64,000 bases of DNA from RGIG3002 sp045546775 (GCA_045546775.1 JAZQDM010000126.1:1-64000), one strand, 5' to 3'; counted from the stretch's first letter, positions 16,724-25,588 are shown. Translations and numbers: made by a program. Notes: generated by a model from the sequence alone, not told the origin.

Positions 16724-16759
16724 GGCGGCATAGGATAAATATTCTATGCCGCCTTTTTT
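16724..16759. terminator. Intrinsic terminator
   Basis: Perfect 10-bp stem GGCGGCATAG / CTATGCCGCC (16724-16733, 16744-16753) followed by six T; it also serves the convergent LuxR-type gene. Confidence 0.9.
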
Positions 16760-16772
16760 GTTTTGGCGATTG

Positions 16773-17858
16773 CTAATTTAATTGTTTATAAATTTCAATA
16801 AGTTGTTTTCGGGAGGATACACCGAGTTTGCTGTAAATATTTTTATTGTGGAATTTGAGTGTGTTCTCCTTTATATTGAGCGCTATCATAATTTCACTCG
16901 TGTTTTTCCCTGCAATATAGTAATCATAAATGGTGCGTTCGGCCGGGGTCAGTTCTTCAAGCCCTTTCAAAAACAGTTCTTGTTGCGTAGAATTATCATC
17001 CGCAACAGTTTTTGTAGTGTTGTTGTCAGAGACTATAGGTGCGGCTTCTTCGACAAAGTCCTTTTCCGTCGGAGTGGCAGAGGCTGTGGAATAAGCCAGC
17101 GCACGAAGTCTTTCATTTTCCAAAATCATAATATGCAAGGCCAGCAAAAAGATTCCGGTAAACAGGTATGTTACTGTGAGCAATTCAAACGATATGTTTA
17201 CATAACGTTCCAATATCCACACGGCGATATTAATACCCACCGCCACAGAAAGAATAACGGCATGAGCAACAGAAGCAGTTTTCTTTTTTGTGATGACATA
17301 CAAAACAAGACCTACCAAAATGGCAAAAAAGCTCAGTACATAAATCAAATATAAGTTATGCCAAAGACCATACACTTTATGAAGCGTAGGAATGCCGTCG
17401 ATAATTTCAAAGGTTACTTCTTTGTAGTAAATATCGGAGTATCCCGGGCTTGCACAAATTAAAAAAACAAACGAAATAAATGCAGTCAGTACACCGGGAA
17501 GCCAACTTTTATATGAAATTTTGGAAAGTCTCAAAATAATCATCAGTACAGCCAGCGGCAAAAAAACCGAACCCAAGTATGCGATGCGGTTGGCAAGGAG
17601 CGCTTCCTCCAGATTTTGGGAAACGGACAATGACAAATAACCGATGTTGGCGACCAAAATAGCACCAAACAAAAGAAGAAACCACACGTCTTTTTGGCGT
17701 ACAACATAACAATAAACAATCAGTACTATAAGAGAAAGAACAGTGCACACAGCATAAATAACAGATGTACTACCCGTTTTTGTATCCGTTGCAGAGCAGC
17801 CGGATAAAAATAACAAACTAAACAATATATGTAATAGAGTTAAACTTTTTTGTTTCAT
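16773..17858 (-). CDS. Membrane-bound LuxR-type regulator with lipobox-like N-terminus
   Basis: 361 residues. The N-terminus is a lipoprotein-like signal with LFLSGC (Cys21). Seven or so TM helices follow, arranged like the N-terminal 7TM sensor of some histidine kinases. An acidic linker leads to a C-terminal LuxR/GerE HTH (TPAERTIYDYYIAGKNTSEI and ENTLKFHNKNIYSKLG). No kinase or receiver domain is present, so signal detection and DNA binding seem to be in one membrane protein (inference). AAAGGAG lies upstream. The divergent intergenic region contains 11-bp-spaced CCYACAC repeats that could be its binding sites. Confidence 0.85.
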   Translation of the reverse strand: MKQKSLTLLHILFSLLFLSGCSATDTKTGSTSVIYAVCTVLSLIVLIVYCYVVRQKDVWFLLLFGAILVANIGYLSLSVSQNLEEALLANRIAYLGSVFLPLAVLMIILRLSKISYKSWLPGVLTAFISFVFLICASPGYSDIYYKEVTFEIIDGIPTLHKVYGLWHNLYLIYVLSFFAILVGLVLYVITKKKTASVAHAVILSVAVGINIAVWILERYVNISFELLTVTYLFTGIFLLALHIMILENERLRALAYSTASATPTEKDFVEEAAPIVSDNNTTKTVADDNSTQQELFLKGLEELTPAERTIYDYYIAGKNTSEIMIALNIKENTLKFHNKNIYSKLGVSSRKQLIEIYKQLN

Positions 17859-17909
17859 AAGTACTCCTTTTGTGCTTTTCTTGATAAATTCGTTGTTTTC
17901 GACACTTAT

Positions 17910-17969
17910 CCCACACCTATCCTACACCAATCCCACACTTTTTGGCAAATAAAAACTGCCTTCCTACAC
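17910..17969. repeat. Helically phased CCYACAC repeats
   Basis: CCCACAC (17910), CCTACAC (17921) and CCCACAC (17932) form three direct repeats with 11-bp period (unit roughly ATCCYACAC). A fourth CCTACAC lies at 17963, and an inverted GTGTGG at 17985. They lie between the LuxR-type regulator and the divergent zinc-ribbon/lipoprotein operon, so a regulator array is likely. Confidence 0.6.
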
Positions 17970-18060
17970 TAATTTGATGGAAAAGTGTGGTGCTTTTTGC
18001 AAGCAGAACAATTAAGATTTCGATAGTAAGCTTGATGCAAAAACCTTGAAGGAGACGAAT

Positions 18061-18594
18061 ATGCATAACGGAACGAAAACAGCAACATATAAATGCATCA
18101 CGGATTCCGGTGGCAGGCGTTACAGTTTCTATTGTGATATTTCACATGCAATTGTTTGTTCCACAGAACCGATTCATAAAAGAACAATGGAAGAAGAATT
18201 GGACTATGCGTGGAAAACAATTGGAGAAAGACATTTTAACAAATGTAAAAAATGTGGTAAATGGGTAATTGATACCATGTACAATCCGGAGAAGCTGGAA
18301 TGCGTCAGTTGTGCACCATGGGAACCCGATGTACAAACGGAAAACCAACAGGCTGTGACGAGAGAGGAATTCGGGTTTGGACCGGATGCAATGAAAAAGA
18401 AAAAAGTCTGCCGATGGTGCCGAAACCTGTGTAATGCAGAAGGAAAATTTTGTCACATATGCGGTGCATTGTTACCTGATATGACACTATTTGATATTTA
18501 TGAAAAGCAAAAGAATAGGAAGAAAAACGGAAGGAAAAAAGGATTATGGGATTATTTAGTAAAGAAGCATGTGCATTTTGCGGCACGGAAGTAG
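18061..18594 (+). CDS. Zinc-ribbon protein
   Basis: 177 residues from ATG 18061, 6 nt after GAAGGAG; an in-frame TTG at 18046 is unlikely. Two Cys clusters are visible: CKKCGKWVIDTMYNPEKLEC with CVSC, then CRWCRNLCNAEGKFCHICGA. A basic tail rich in Lys/Arg ends the protein. Its last 49 bp overlap the start of the DUF4428 gene, so the two are translationally coupled. It is probably the first gene of the operon controlled from the repeat region upstream. Function unknown. Confidence 0.75.
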   Translation: MHNGTKTATYKCITDSGGRRYSFYCDISHAIVCSTEPIHKRTMEEELDYAWKTIGERHFNKCKKCGKWVIDTMYNPEKLECVSCAPWEPDVQTENQQAVTREEFGFGPDAMKKKKVCRWCRNLCNAEGKFCHICGALLPDMTLFDIYEKQKNRKKNGRKKGLWDYLVKKHVHFAARK

Positions 18595-19382
18595 GGATGT
18601 TAAAGCGTTCTAAGCTGGCAACAAAGGAGTATATTTGCAACGATTGTAAAACAAAGACCAATTATTTTGCAAGAATGGACTACACGTCAAAGAATGCTGC
18701 ACAAGAAATGATGGAAGGTCTTGCGCAGGAGGAAACTGATTTTGAAGCAAGTTTTGACAATGCCGAGAACCGTTTCCAGAGTGCAGAGAGAGGTTTTAAA
18801 ACATGGGATCTCGGAAGCTTGCGGGTGCATTACCGTTGTAATACAAGGTTGGGTGCATTTCAGATTAATTTGGATGCTATGAGTCGTTACGAACACATTC
18901 CGGTATTTTATTTTGACACTATGATTCCATATCAGTTTGCAGCTGAAAATGACGTTCTCGCGGATATTAGAAGGAATGAAGTTACGAATACGAATGTCAA
19001 CTATGTTACTGTAGAAGAAAGCAAGGATGCAGAAGATACAGTTACTTCTTGCACCGTAGTGATTCCGTATAACAAGGATTGTATCCGCGAAATCAAACTG
19101 AAAGGAAATGTCCGCAATAAAGAGGAAGTGGAAGTATTCTATGATTTTGCGCAGCGAATCAATCAGGATCGAATCAATTGGTTAAACAACGGTCTGTATG
19201 ATGAAGCAAGAAAGAATAAAATGCAGGTTCGTAACCTTGGTGATACGGCGGCAGCAGTACTTAAGGCGGCGGTATCAGGTGGCAGTGTAGAAGAAGCAGT
19301 AAAGCAAGGTATTGAAACGGCAAATGATATTGAAGAAGGAAAAGTAAGACAAGGATTTTTCGGAAAACTTTTAAAAAAATAG
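18546..19382 (+). CDS. DUF4428-type zinc-finger protein
   Basis: 278 residues. The N-terminal MGLFSKEACAFCGTEVGMLK with a later CNDCKTKTNYF is the DUF4428 treble-clef-like domain found at the start of many Lachnospiraceae proteins. The remaining region is mixed alpha/beta and ends with a helical stretch containing SGGSVEEAVKQGIETAND. No TM segment. It overlaps the upstream zinc-ribbon gene by 49 bp and is followed 16 bp later by a lipoprotein gene. Role unknown; cytoplasmic Zn-binding is inferred. Confidence 0.8.
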   Translation: MGLFSKEACAFCGTEVGMLKRSKLATKEYICNDCKTKTNYFARMDYTSKNAAQEMMEGLAQEETDFEASFDNAENRFQSAERGFKTWDLGSLRVHYRCNTRLGAFQINLDAMSRYEHIPVFYFDTMIPYQFAAENDVLADIRRNEVTNTNVNYVTVEESKDAEDTVTSCTVVIPYNKDCIREIKLKGNVRNKEEVEVFYDFAQRINQDRINWLNNGLYDEARKNKMQVRNLGDTAAAVLKAAVSGGSVEEAVKQGIETANDIEEGKVRQGFFGKLLKK

Positions 19383-19398
19383 TTGGAGGAGAGAAAAG

Positions 19399-20526
19399 AT
19401 GAAAAAGAGATTACTTACAATGATTTTAGCAGGAATGATGGCTTGTTCCTTAACAGCCTGCGGAGGTGATAAGTCATCGACAGATGCAGACTCTGCTGAA
19501 AAAGCAACGACTGCCGTTTCAGCAACATCTACTGAAGCAAAAGAGGAAGAAACAACGAAAGCTGTTGATGAGGATAACAGTAATGTATCCAGTGTTATGG
19601 TTTATTATGGCTGGGGCAGCAGTAGTGATGAGGAAAAGTATACATCAGAGATTTTTTGTCCCGAGGGAGCAGAGTTTAGCGAAAATACGTTGCAGGAATA
19701 CGCAGAAGACGGCAGTGTAATAATGGTGCAGATAGACGATGAAGTCAATGAGTATCACGCATCCAGCAACATGCACTGGCATCGTGACGCTTATAATAAC
19801 GAGCCCACTGCTTATCCGATTATAGCGCAGCTTTATTTTGACGGGGAATTGGATGCTGAAACCGCAGAAGAAAACAGTGGATGCTCACAGCAGGTAACAC
19901 CGCTTGGTTTTGAATGGAACGGCTATGATGTCATGATGATTGAAACCAAGTACACATTTAAAGATTACGGCGAACAGACAGAGATTTTTGTAGGTGTTGA
20001 ATATGACCTGGACTACTGGAAGGCGGAAGAAGGTACAGGCGAAATCATGGATCTGACAACAAAGGCACTTTTCGGGTTTGATATGTATTCAACTGGCTGG
20101 GATGAGCTGACGCAGGATCAATGTGCGTGGATTGCAGGAGAGCTTTTCGGCGTAGACTCCGGCGTTGCAAATCCGTTTGCAGGAAGCGAGGAGGAAGAAA
20201 CGGAAGCTCCCGTTGTGAACGTGGATGCCGACGAATTACAGCTGGATAAGCAGACAGAAGAGGCGGATGAGATTGAGGAAACAGCCGATATACCTGCTGA
20301 ATTGATTGGTACATGGACGGACGAAGCCGGCTCGGAGACTTATGCGTTCTATACAGACGGAAGCGGCTATCAAATCTATGAAGGTGTGGAGTACACTTAT
20401 ACCTATAAAGTTACCGATGACCGCATTTCGATTAGTTATGACGATGGCAACGAGGATAATTTCAGTTTTTATGTGGACGGAGACAAACTGGTTATTATGA
20501 ACAGTTGGGTTTATATGCGCCAGTAA
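19399..20526 (+). CDS. Lipoprotein with C-terminal lipocalin-like (DUF5640-type) domain
   Basis: 375 residues, exported and lipid-anchored: MKKRLLTMILAGMMACSLTAC gives a lipobox with Cys21, followed by a Ser/Thr/Glu-rich linker. The central domain is a strand-rich globular region. The C-terminal 80 residues (IGTWTDEAGSETYAFYTDGS onwards) show the short repeating strands of the DUF5640/lipocalin-like domains common in Clostridia lipoproteins. AGGAG lies 9-10 nt before ATG. Part of the operon from 18061; ligand unknown. Confidence 0.8.
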   Translation: MKKRLLTMILAGMMACSLTACGGDKSSTDADSAEKATTAVSATSTEAKEEETTKAVDEDNSNVSSVMVYYGWGSSSDEEKYTSEIFCPEGAEFSENTLQEYAEDGSVIMVQIDDEVNEYHASSNMHWHRDAYNNEPTAYPIIAQLYFDGELDAETAEENSGCSQQVTPLGFEWNGYDVMMIETKYTFKDYGEQTEIFVGVEYDLDYWKAEEGTGEIMDLTTKALFGFDMYSTGWDELTQDQCAWIAGELFGVDSGVANPFAGSEEEETEAPVVNVDADELQLDKQTEEADEIEETADIPAELIGTWTDEAGSETYAFYTDGSGYQIYEGVEYTYTYKVTDDRISISYDDGNEDNFSFYVDGDKLVIMNSWVYMRQ

Positions 20527-20599
20527 CACAGAGCTTTATATTTGTAGCGTAGTAGTCGCAAAAGCGGCATAGATTTTAGTAAAAAAAGGAGAGCGGAGA

Positions 20600-21964
20600 A
20601 TGAAAAAATGGATTACTTTTATGCTCACACTGTCAATGGCACTTTGTCTGTTGGTCGGTTGTGGCAGCAAGAATGAAAAACCTTCAGAACAAACGGGTGC
20701 CCAGACGAGTCAGCCTACATCCACGGAGAAAGAAATAAGCGATGGTTACTGGGTAGTGGAAAAGATGGAAATGGAAGGCACAGAGTTTTCCGGCGAAGAA
20801 ATGACCGGTATTTTTGGACCGGCAGATTCCATTATGGTACTGGCCTTTGATGCGGAAGGAACATTTGATGCTGTGATGTTTGAAGATTACATCAAAGGTA
20901 CCTACAGTGGAACAATCGATGCTTTGGAGCTGGATTTTGGCGGAGAAAGCGTTAAGGGTACGTGTACAGACGACATGCTTGTATTGGATATGAAAGACGG
21001 TTCTTTTACACTCAAGCGTCAGGATAAGATGCCGGATATGCTTGCCAGCAATCCGTGGGTAAGCTATGCACCTGATTTTGATGCTGAACAGACAGCCGAT
21101 ATGAGCAATTTTATGTCCTATGGCTACTATCTTATTGACGATGAAGTGCTCTACGGCTTAACGCACAGTCAATCCACAAGTGGCAGTCTGGGGGCAACCC
21201 CTTTTCATATGAAAGGAGATTTTCCGGAGTTTGAGGAAACGACTATTCTGGATGCAAACGGTTTAGCTACTTATCTTTGCAAAGAACGCGATACCCTTTA
21301 TTATATCCTAAATTATGAGAAAATCTGCTCTGTTAAGACCGATGGTTCTGACGCAAAAGTGCTCTATGAAGGCCCTTGCGACTACTTGCAAATCCACGAA
21401 GGACGTCTTTATTTTACCGATGAGAACTATTGCTTTGTATCGACGGATATGAATGGTGGCGATTTGCAGACGGTGGTGGATAAGGAGATTTATTACCCTT
21501 ACTTTATTTGCTCTGACTGGATGATTTTTCAGGATGACGCGGATGACGAGTCACTTCATCTCTACAACACGACACACGGCACAGAGTTAAACATTACTTA
21601 TGTACCATCTTACAATCCGATTTTGGACGGACACTACTTGTATTACACGGATATGACGGAGGACGGATATTTCTTGTGTCGGATTGATATGAGCGACCCT
21701 GACACCTTCCTGTTTGATGGAAGCGAGTTACCTTTGCGTGAGAGCGGATTCATGATTGATGACAAATTCTTCTACACAACAAACAGCATCAGTGTTGCAA
21801 AGGAAGACTGGAAGAAGCTTACAGATGACAGCGACGTCACCGAAGAGATGGAGATGTATGTCTCTGAAGACTATAAAGTTTATCATTATTTCGACAGCGA
21901 GGGCCTCATTACCGGCAAATACGTGATGAGCAAAGAAGAAGGCGGCGGAAGTTCGTTCTATTAG
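20600..21964 (+). CDS. Lipoprotein with beta-propeller-like (DUF5050-type) repeats
   Basis: 454 residues with a lipobox (LCLLVGC). The N-terminal third resembles the strand-rich lipocalin-like domain of its upstream neighbour (EGTFDAVMFEDYIKGTYSG). The remainder carries repeated motifs of the DUF5050/TolB-like kind, such as RLYFTDENYCFVSTDMNGGD and HYLYYTDMTEDGYFLCRID, suggesting an extracytoplasmic propeller. Preceded by GGAGAG and a 73-bp spacer. Ends close to a 15-bp tandem repeat. Likely surface sensing or binding role, not determinable. Confidence 0.75.
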   Translation: MKKWITFMLTLSMALCLLVGCGSKNEKPSEQTGAQTSQPTSTEKEISDGYWVVEKMEMEGTEFSGEEMTGIFGPADSIMVLAFDAEGTFDAVMFEDYIKGTYSGTIDALELDFGGESVKGTCTDDMLVLDMKDGSFTLKRQDKMPDMLASNPWVSYAPDFDAEQTADMSNFMSYGYYLIDDEVLYGLTHSQSTSGSLGATPFHMKGDFPEFEETTILDANGLATYLCKERDTLYYILNYEKICSVKTDGSDAKVLYEGPCDYLQIHEGRLYFTDENYCFVSTDMNGGDLQTVVDKEIYYPYFICSDWMIFQDDADDESLHLYNTTHGTELNITYVPSYNPILDGHYLYYTDMTEDGYFLCRIDMSDPDTFLFDGSELPLRESGFMIDDKFFYTTNSISVAKEDWKKLTDDSDVTEEMEMYVSEDYKVYHYFDSEGLITGKYVMSKEEGGGSSFY

Positions 21965-21965
21965 G

Positions 21966-21995
21966 GGATTTTTTATACAAGGATTTTTTATACAA
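21966..21995 (+). repeat. 15-bp tandem duplication upstream of DUF6935 gene
   Basis: GGATTTTTTATACAA occurs twice head to tail (21966-21980 and 21981-21995), followed by GGAG. The duplication places two GGA motifs ahead of the DUF6935 gene and may be a recent slippage event. Confidence 0.8.
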
Positions 21996-22008
21996 GGAGT
22001 TTATAAAA

Positions 22009-22512
22009 ATGAGTTTTCAAACAGAAAGTTTTACTTTTGCTTCATTGCCTACAAGTGTGATAGAATTAAAGGCATTACCGGAGGCTTCTCTGGATTCCGC
22101 GTTTAAGACAACTGCACTTTGTATTGCTGTTTTGTGTCATTTGGAAAAGGATGCAAATGCTACGTGGGAAATGCTGGATTTTTTGAAGGGACCGGAAAAT
22201 GTGAATGAAAGAGAAAAAGCATTCATTAAAGAACGTCTGGCAGGAAAACAATATAAGACATTTTCATTTTTTGAGGGAGCGACACTGGATAACGGATATA
22301 TACCTGTTACACCATATACCATCACAGTGACTGAAAATCCGTATTCTTTTGAGGAAGAGAATTGGGCTACTCTTTATGTGACAAGCGGTGGAGCAGATTC
22401 TCCAAGACCAATTAAGTTGCGCAGGAAACCCTCTACAAATCAATGGTTTGTGAATGAAATTCAATGTCTTGCCGATATTAGAATTCCTACACAGCAGGAT
22501 GCCTGGGCATAA
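22009..22512 (+). CDS. DUF6935 family protein
   Basis: 167 residues, soluble. The pattern of conserved pieces (LPEASLDSAFKTTAL, EMLDFLKGPENVN, SFFEGATLDNGYIPVTPY, YVTSGGADSPRPIKLR and the final PTQQDAWA) matches what I know of DUF6935 proteins from Clostridia, whose biochemical role is not established. AAGGAG precedes the ATG. It lies between two lipoprotein genes and probably shares their transcript. Confidence 0.75.
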   Translation: MSFQTESFTFASLPTSVIELKALPEASLDSAFKTTALCIAVLCHLEKDANATWEMLDFLKGPENVNEREKAFIKERLAGKQYKTFSFFEGATLDNGYIPVTPYTITVTENPYSFEEENWATLYVTSGGADSPRPIKLRRKPSTNQWFVNEIQCLADIRIPTQQDAWA

Positions 22513-22552
22513 GGCAAAGTATTGTTGCGGGCAGAAGAGAGGTATAGTATTT

Positions 22553-24253
22553 ATGAAAAAGTTACTTTTAAGTGTATTGCTTGTGTGCATTTTTGGTACA
22601 TTGACGGCATGTGGAAAAGACACTTCGAAAGAGGAAAAAGAAAGTGTGCAATCGACAAGTGTGGCTGAGACTGCAGAAGATAATACAGAGGGGCTGGAGA
22701 CGGAAGAAAAGGATGAGAAAGAAATTGTTGAAAGTCCTCAAATATTATCTTTAAGTCAGGCCTATTCTACCAGATACGAATGGCAAGATGCTGTTTGGGT
22801 ATTATATAGCGAATACTCCAATGTAACAATGTGGGAAGGCGCGGAGCAATATCCGGAAATGGACTGCCTCTTATCAGAGCTGGAAGGCATGCAAAAACGT
22901 GCCATGGAAGATGAGGCAGATAACATTGTAAGCTTTGCGCAGGAGATGCTTGATGCAAATTCGGAAAGTTTTGAGACACAAGTTTCCACGTTGGATATAC
23001 AAGTCAGAAGAGCAGATAGTGTGGTATTGAGTCTTTTGTCAGATTCTTATGCGGATTATGGTTTTATTGAAGAGTTTAGGGGACTTTGGGGAAGTAACTA
23101 TGATGTGCAGACCGGGGAAGAAGTGTTGCTGTCTGATGTGATTCTTGATATGGAAGCTGTTCCGGAAATTGTGCTAAAAGAGTTGAATAACCATATTTGG
23201 GCAGGAGATTTTTATTCTGAAACAGCAGTGAAGGAGTATTTTAAAAATACACCGGAGGATGGCATCAGTTGGACATTGGATTACAATGGTGTAACGTTCT
23301 ATTTTGGGGACGGCGATCTTTCTGAGCCGGGAAATGGAAGAGCGTCTGCAACGGTTTCTTTTGCAGAATATCCGGAACTGTTTTGTGAAAAGTATATGAA
23401 CGTGCCGGAAGCGTACATAGTCAGACTTCCGCTGGATCAGTCCTTTTTTACGGATTTGGATGGGGATGGAACATTAGAGGAACTGAATTGTACAGGTTAT
23501 TTTAACAAGACAGACAGATTTTATACCCAGTTTGGCATTTATACAGATTTAAATGGCCACTATCAATATGAGGAACTGTTTGCCTATGATTTTCAACCAT
23601 ATTATGTAAAAACAGAGGATGGAAATCACTATATTTATTTGTTCTGTGAGGAAAGCGAAGGCGGAAACCGTCAGATGATGCTTGTCGTGTATAATGTAAA
23701 CGGTGGCGTGCTCACAAGAGTTGGAGAGAAAAACGTTGCTCCAGCGTACATTCCTTCGGATACTTTTGTGTTGCCGCTTGACCCCAATCATATGTTGTTG
23801 GACAATTATGATAGTCTTGCGCAGGATGCAGAGATTTATATGGTGGGAAGCGATGGTATGCCTGTGAAAAAGAATTCTGAGGAAGAAGTTGCAGAGTATT
23901 ATGATGTGGAACCGGAGGATGCTGTTGATCTCGACAGTTTGCAGTTGATGTCAGCGGATGACACGGATAGAGAACTGGCGGATACTTACTATGCATACTC
24001 GATGACAAACCAGCAATCCGGTGACACGGTTTATTATCCTTATTTCACATTACAATTGTCGGAGGACGGAACCGGCTATTGTGAAACAGAGAATGATTAT
24101 TTTGAGTTTATATGGTATCGTGAAACGGATGGCACCGTGATATTGGAAAGTGATATATACCATTATTTGACGCCTTATATACAACAGGGGGATGGGTATG
24201 AGAGTGTCTGGTTCATGATGCAAATGAACGAAAACGTTGTTTGGATTTATTAG
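22553..24253 (+). CDS. Large lipoprotein, RsiV/DUF3298-like core
   Basis: 566 residues from ATG 22553, with GAGAGG upstream; the longer frame back to 22454 overlaps the preceding gene and lacks a signal. Lipobox FGTLTAC. A Glu-rich linker is followed by a domain with YDVQTGEEVLLSDVI and a following ITWTL/YFG-like strand set, the arrangement of DUF3298/RsiV-like extracytoplasmic domains. A later segment has DGDGTLEE, an EF-hand-like acidic loop. The last 150 residues form another strand-rich domain. It is the last gene before the hairpin at 24260. Confidence 0.75.
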   Translation: MKKLLLSVLLVCIFGTLTACGKDTSKEEKESVQSTSVAETAEDNTEGLETEEKDEKEIVESPQILSLSQAYSTRYEWQDAVWVLYSEYSNVTMWEGAEQYPEMDCLLSELEGMQKRAMEDEADNIVSFAQEMLDANSESFETQVSTLDIQVRRADSVVLSLLSDSYADYGFIEEFRGLWGSNYDVQTGEEVLLSDVILDMEAVPEIVLKELNNHIWAGDFYSETAVKEYFKNTPEDGISWTLDYNGVTFYFGDGDLSEPGNGRASATVSFAEYPELFCEKYMNVPEAYIVRLPLDQSFFTDLDGDGTLEELNCTGYFNKTDRFYTQFGIYTDLNGHYQYEELFAYDFQPYYVKTEDGNHYIYLFCEESEGGNRQMMLVVYNVNGGVLTRVGEKNVAPAYIPSDTFVLPLDPNHMLLDNYDSLAQDAEIYMVGSDGMPVKKNSEEEVAEYYDVEPEDAVDLDSLQLMSADDTDRELADTYYAYSMTNQQSGDTVYYPYFTLQLSEDGTGYCETENDYFEFIWYRETDGTVILESDIYHYLTPYIQQGDGYESVWFMMQMNENVVWIY

Positions 24254-24259
24254 AATAAA

Positions 24260-24320
24260 CCTCGCATTGCGTTGGGCTATGATTTGTGTTATTATAGCAA
24301 AAACGCATTGCGAGGTTTTT
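24260..24320 (+). terminator. Terminator-like hairpin whose 3' arm carries the next gene's SD
   Basis: CCTCGCATTGCGTT (24260-24273) pairs with AACGCATTGCGAGG (24302-24315) with one central mismatch, and TTTTT follows. It ends the lipoprotein operon 7 bp after its stop. The GAGG of the descending arm lies 8 nt before the ATG of the HTH gene and is the only plausible ribosome site. Transcripts from upstream would therefore hide this site, while a promoter inside the loop would expose it. Confidence 0.7.
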
Positions 24321-24323
24321 GTT

Positions 24324-24572
24324 ATGGAAAGTGCAAAACGCATAAGAGAATTAAGAGAAAGTACCGGTCTGACCCGTAAAGAGTTTTCGGAACATACACA
24401 GATTCCGGTCAGAACTTTGGAAGATTGGGAAGCAGGTAGACGAACACCGCCCGAGTATATTCCTAGACTGATTGCGTATCAGATAAAATATGAAGAACTC
24501 CTCCGCAAAGTATCAATACAAGAGATGTCAGATGAAAAGAAAGGGGAGGATACACATGAAGGATTACAATAA
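24324..24572 (+). CDS. Small HTH protein (XRE/antitoxin-like)
   Basis: 82 residues from ATG 24324. RIRELRESTGLTRKEFSEHT with IPVRTLEDWEAGRRTPPEYI is the HTH found in small regulators annotated as antitoxin-like in Clostridia. The longer frame to 24237 runs through the hairpin and upstream stop region and is not credible. Its last 17 bp overlap the start of the rhuM gene, so expression is coupled. It may regulate or partner RhuM (inference). Confidence 0.75.
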   Translation: MESAKRIRELRESTGLTRKEFSEHTQIPVRTLEDWEAGRRTPPEYIPRLIAYQIKYEELLRKVSIQEMSDEKKGEDTHEGLQ

Positions 24573-25560
24573 TAGTGAAATATTAATTTATCAAGCAGAA
24601 AACGGAATGACGAAGATTGATGTAACATTTATGGATGAGACAGTGTGGTTGTCGCAACAGCAAATGGCAGAATTGTTTCAAACATCACGAACAAATGTGG
24701 TAGAACATATTAAACATATCTATGAAGAGGGCGAACTAGATGAAGAATCAACCTGTCGGAATTTCCGACAAGTTCGAAAAGAGGGAAAACGTGAGGTTTC
24801 AAGAGAGTTGCCTTTCTATAATCTGGATATGATTATTTCTCTAGGTTACAGAATTAAATCTGTAATTGCAACAAACTTTAGACGTTGGGCAACAGAGCGA
24901 TTGAAAGAATACATAATAAAAGGGTTTACGTTGGATGACGAACGGTTGAAACAACTTGGTGGCGGAAACTATTGGAAAGAGTTGTTAGATAGAATCAGAG
25001 ATATTCGCTCTTCTGAAAAAGTTATGTATCGTCAGGTACTGGATTTGTATGCAACAAGTGTTGATTATAATCCCAAAAGTGCAGAATCGATTACGTTTTT
25101 CAAAATGGTTCAGAATAAATTACATTATGCAGCTCACGGTCATACTGCAGCAGAGGTAATATATGAACGTGCGAATGCGCAGGAGCCGTTTATGGGTTTG
25201 AAAACGTTTTCCGGAGACTTTCCGTCAAAGGCGGATATTGGTGTTGCGAAAAATTATTTAGACGAAAAAGAATTGAAAGTTTTGAATAACATTGTTTCCG
25301 GATATTTTGATTTTGCAGAAATACAGGCTATGCGTCATAATCCAATGTATATGAGTGATTATGTAGAACATTTGGATAATGTCCTTAAAGCAACAGGAGA
25401 AAAATTACTGGAAGGATCAGGCAGTGTTAGTCATGCGCAGGCGATGGCCAAGGCAAATGAGGAATATCAAAAATACCAGGTTGAACATCTTTCGCCGGTC
25501 GAGGAAGAGTATATGTTGACTATTAAAAACATTGAAAAACAGGCAAAAACACATCGGTAA
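24556..25560 (+). CDS. RhuM family protein
   Basis: 334 residues from ATG 24556, with GGGGAGGA upstream. Recognised from TVWLSQQQMAELFQTSRTNV, the histidine/glutamate region around HIKHIYEEGELDE, LDMIISLGYRIKS and FRRWATERLKEYIIKGF, all diagnostic of RhuM. The family was first noted in a Salmonella pathogenicity island and is frequent on mobile elements; its activity is not well defined. The C-terminal half holds the ITFFKMVQNKLHYAAHGHTA region typical of long RhuM proteins. Full length by family standards. Paired with the HTH gene. Confidence 0.92.
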   Translation: MKDYNNSEILIYQAENGMTKIDVTFMDETVWLSQQQMAELFQTSRTNVVEHIKHIYEEGELDEESTCRNFRQVRKEGKREVSRELPFYNLDMIISLGYRIKSVIATNFRRWATERLKEYIIKGFTLDDERLKQLGGGNYWKELLDRIRDIRSSEKVMYRQVLDLYATSVDYNPKSAESITFFKMVQNKLHYAAHGHTAAEVIYERANAQEPFMGLKTFSGDFPSKADIGVAKNYLDEKELKVLNNIVSGYFDFAEIQAMRHNPMYMSDYVEHLDNVLKATGEKLLEGSGSVSHAQAMAKANEEYQKYQVEHLSPVEEEYMLTIKNIEKQAKTHR

Positions 25561-25588
25561 ACTATCGAGTTTTGAGAGGGAGGCTTTT

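Noticed and set aside
22454..22552. N-terminal extension of the large lipoprotein
   Set aside because: Overlaps the DUF6935 gene and would place the lipoprotein signal internally; ATG 22553 has a ribosome site and begins the signal.
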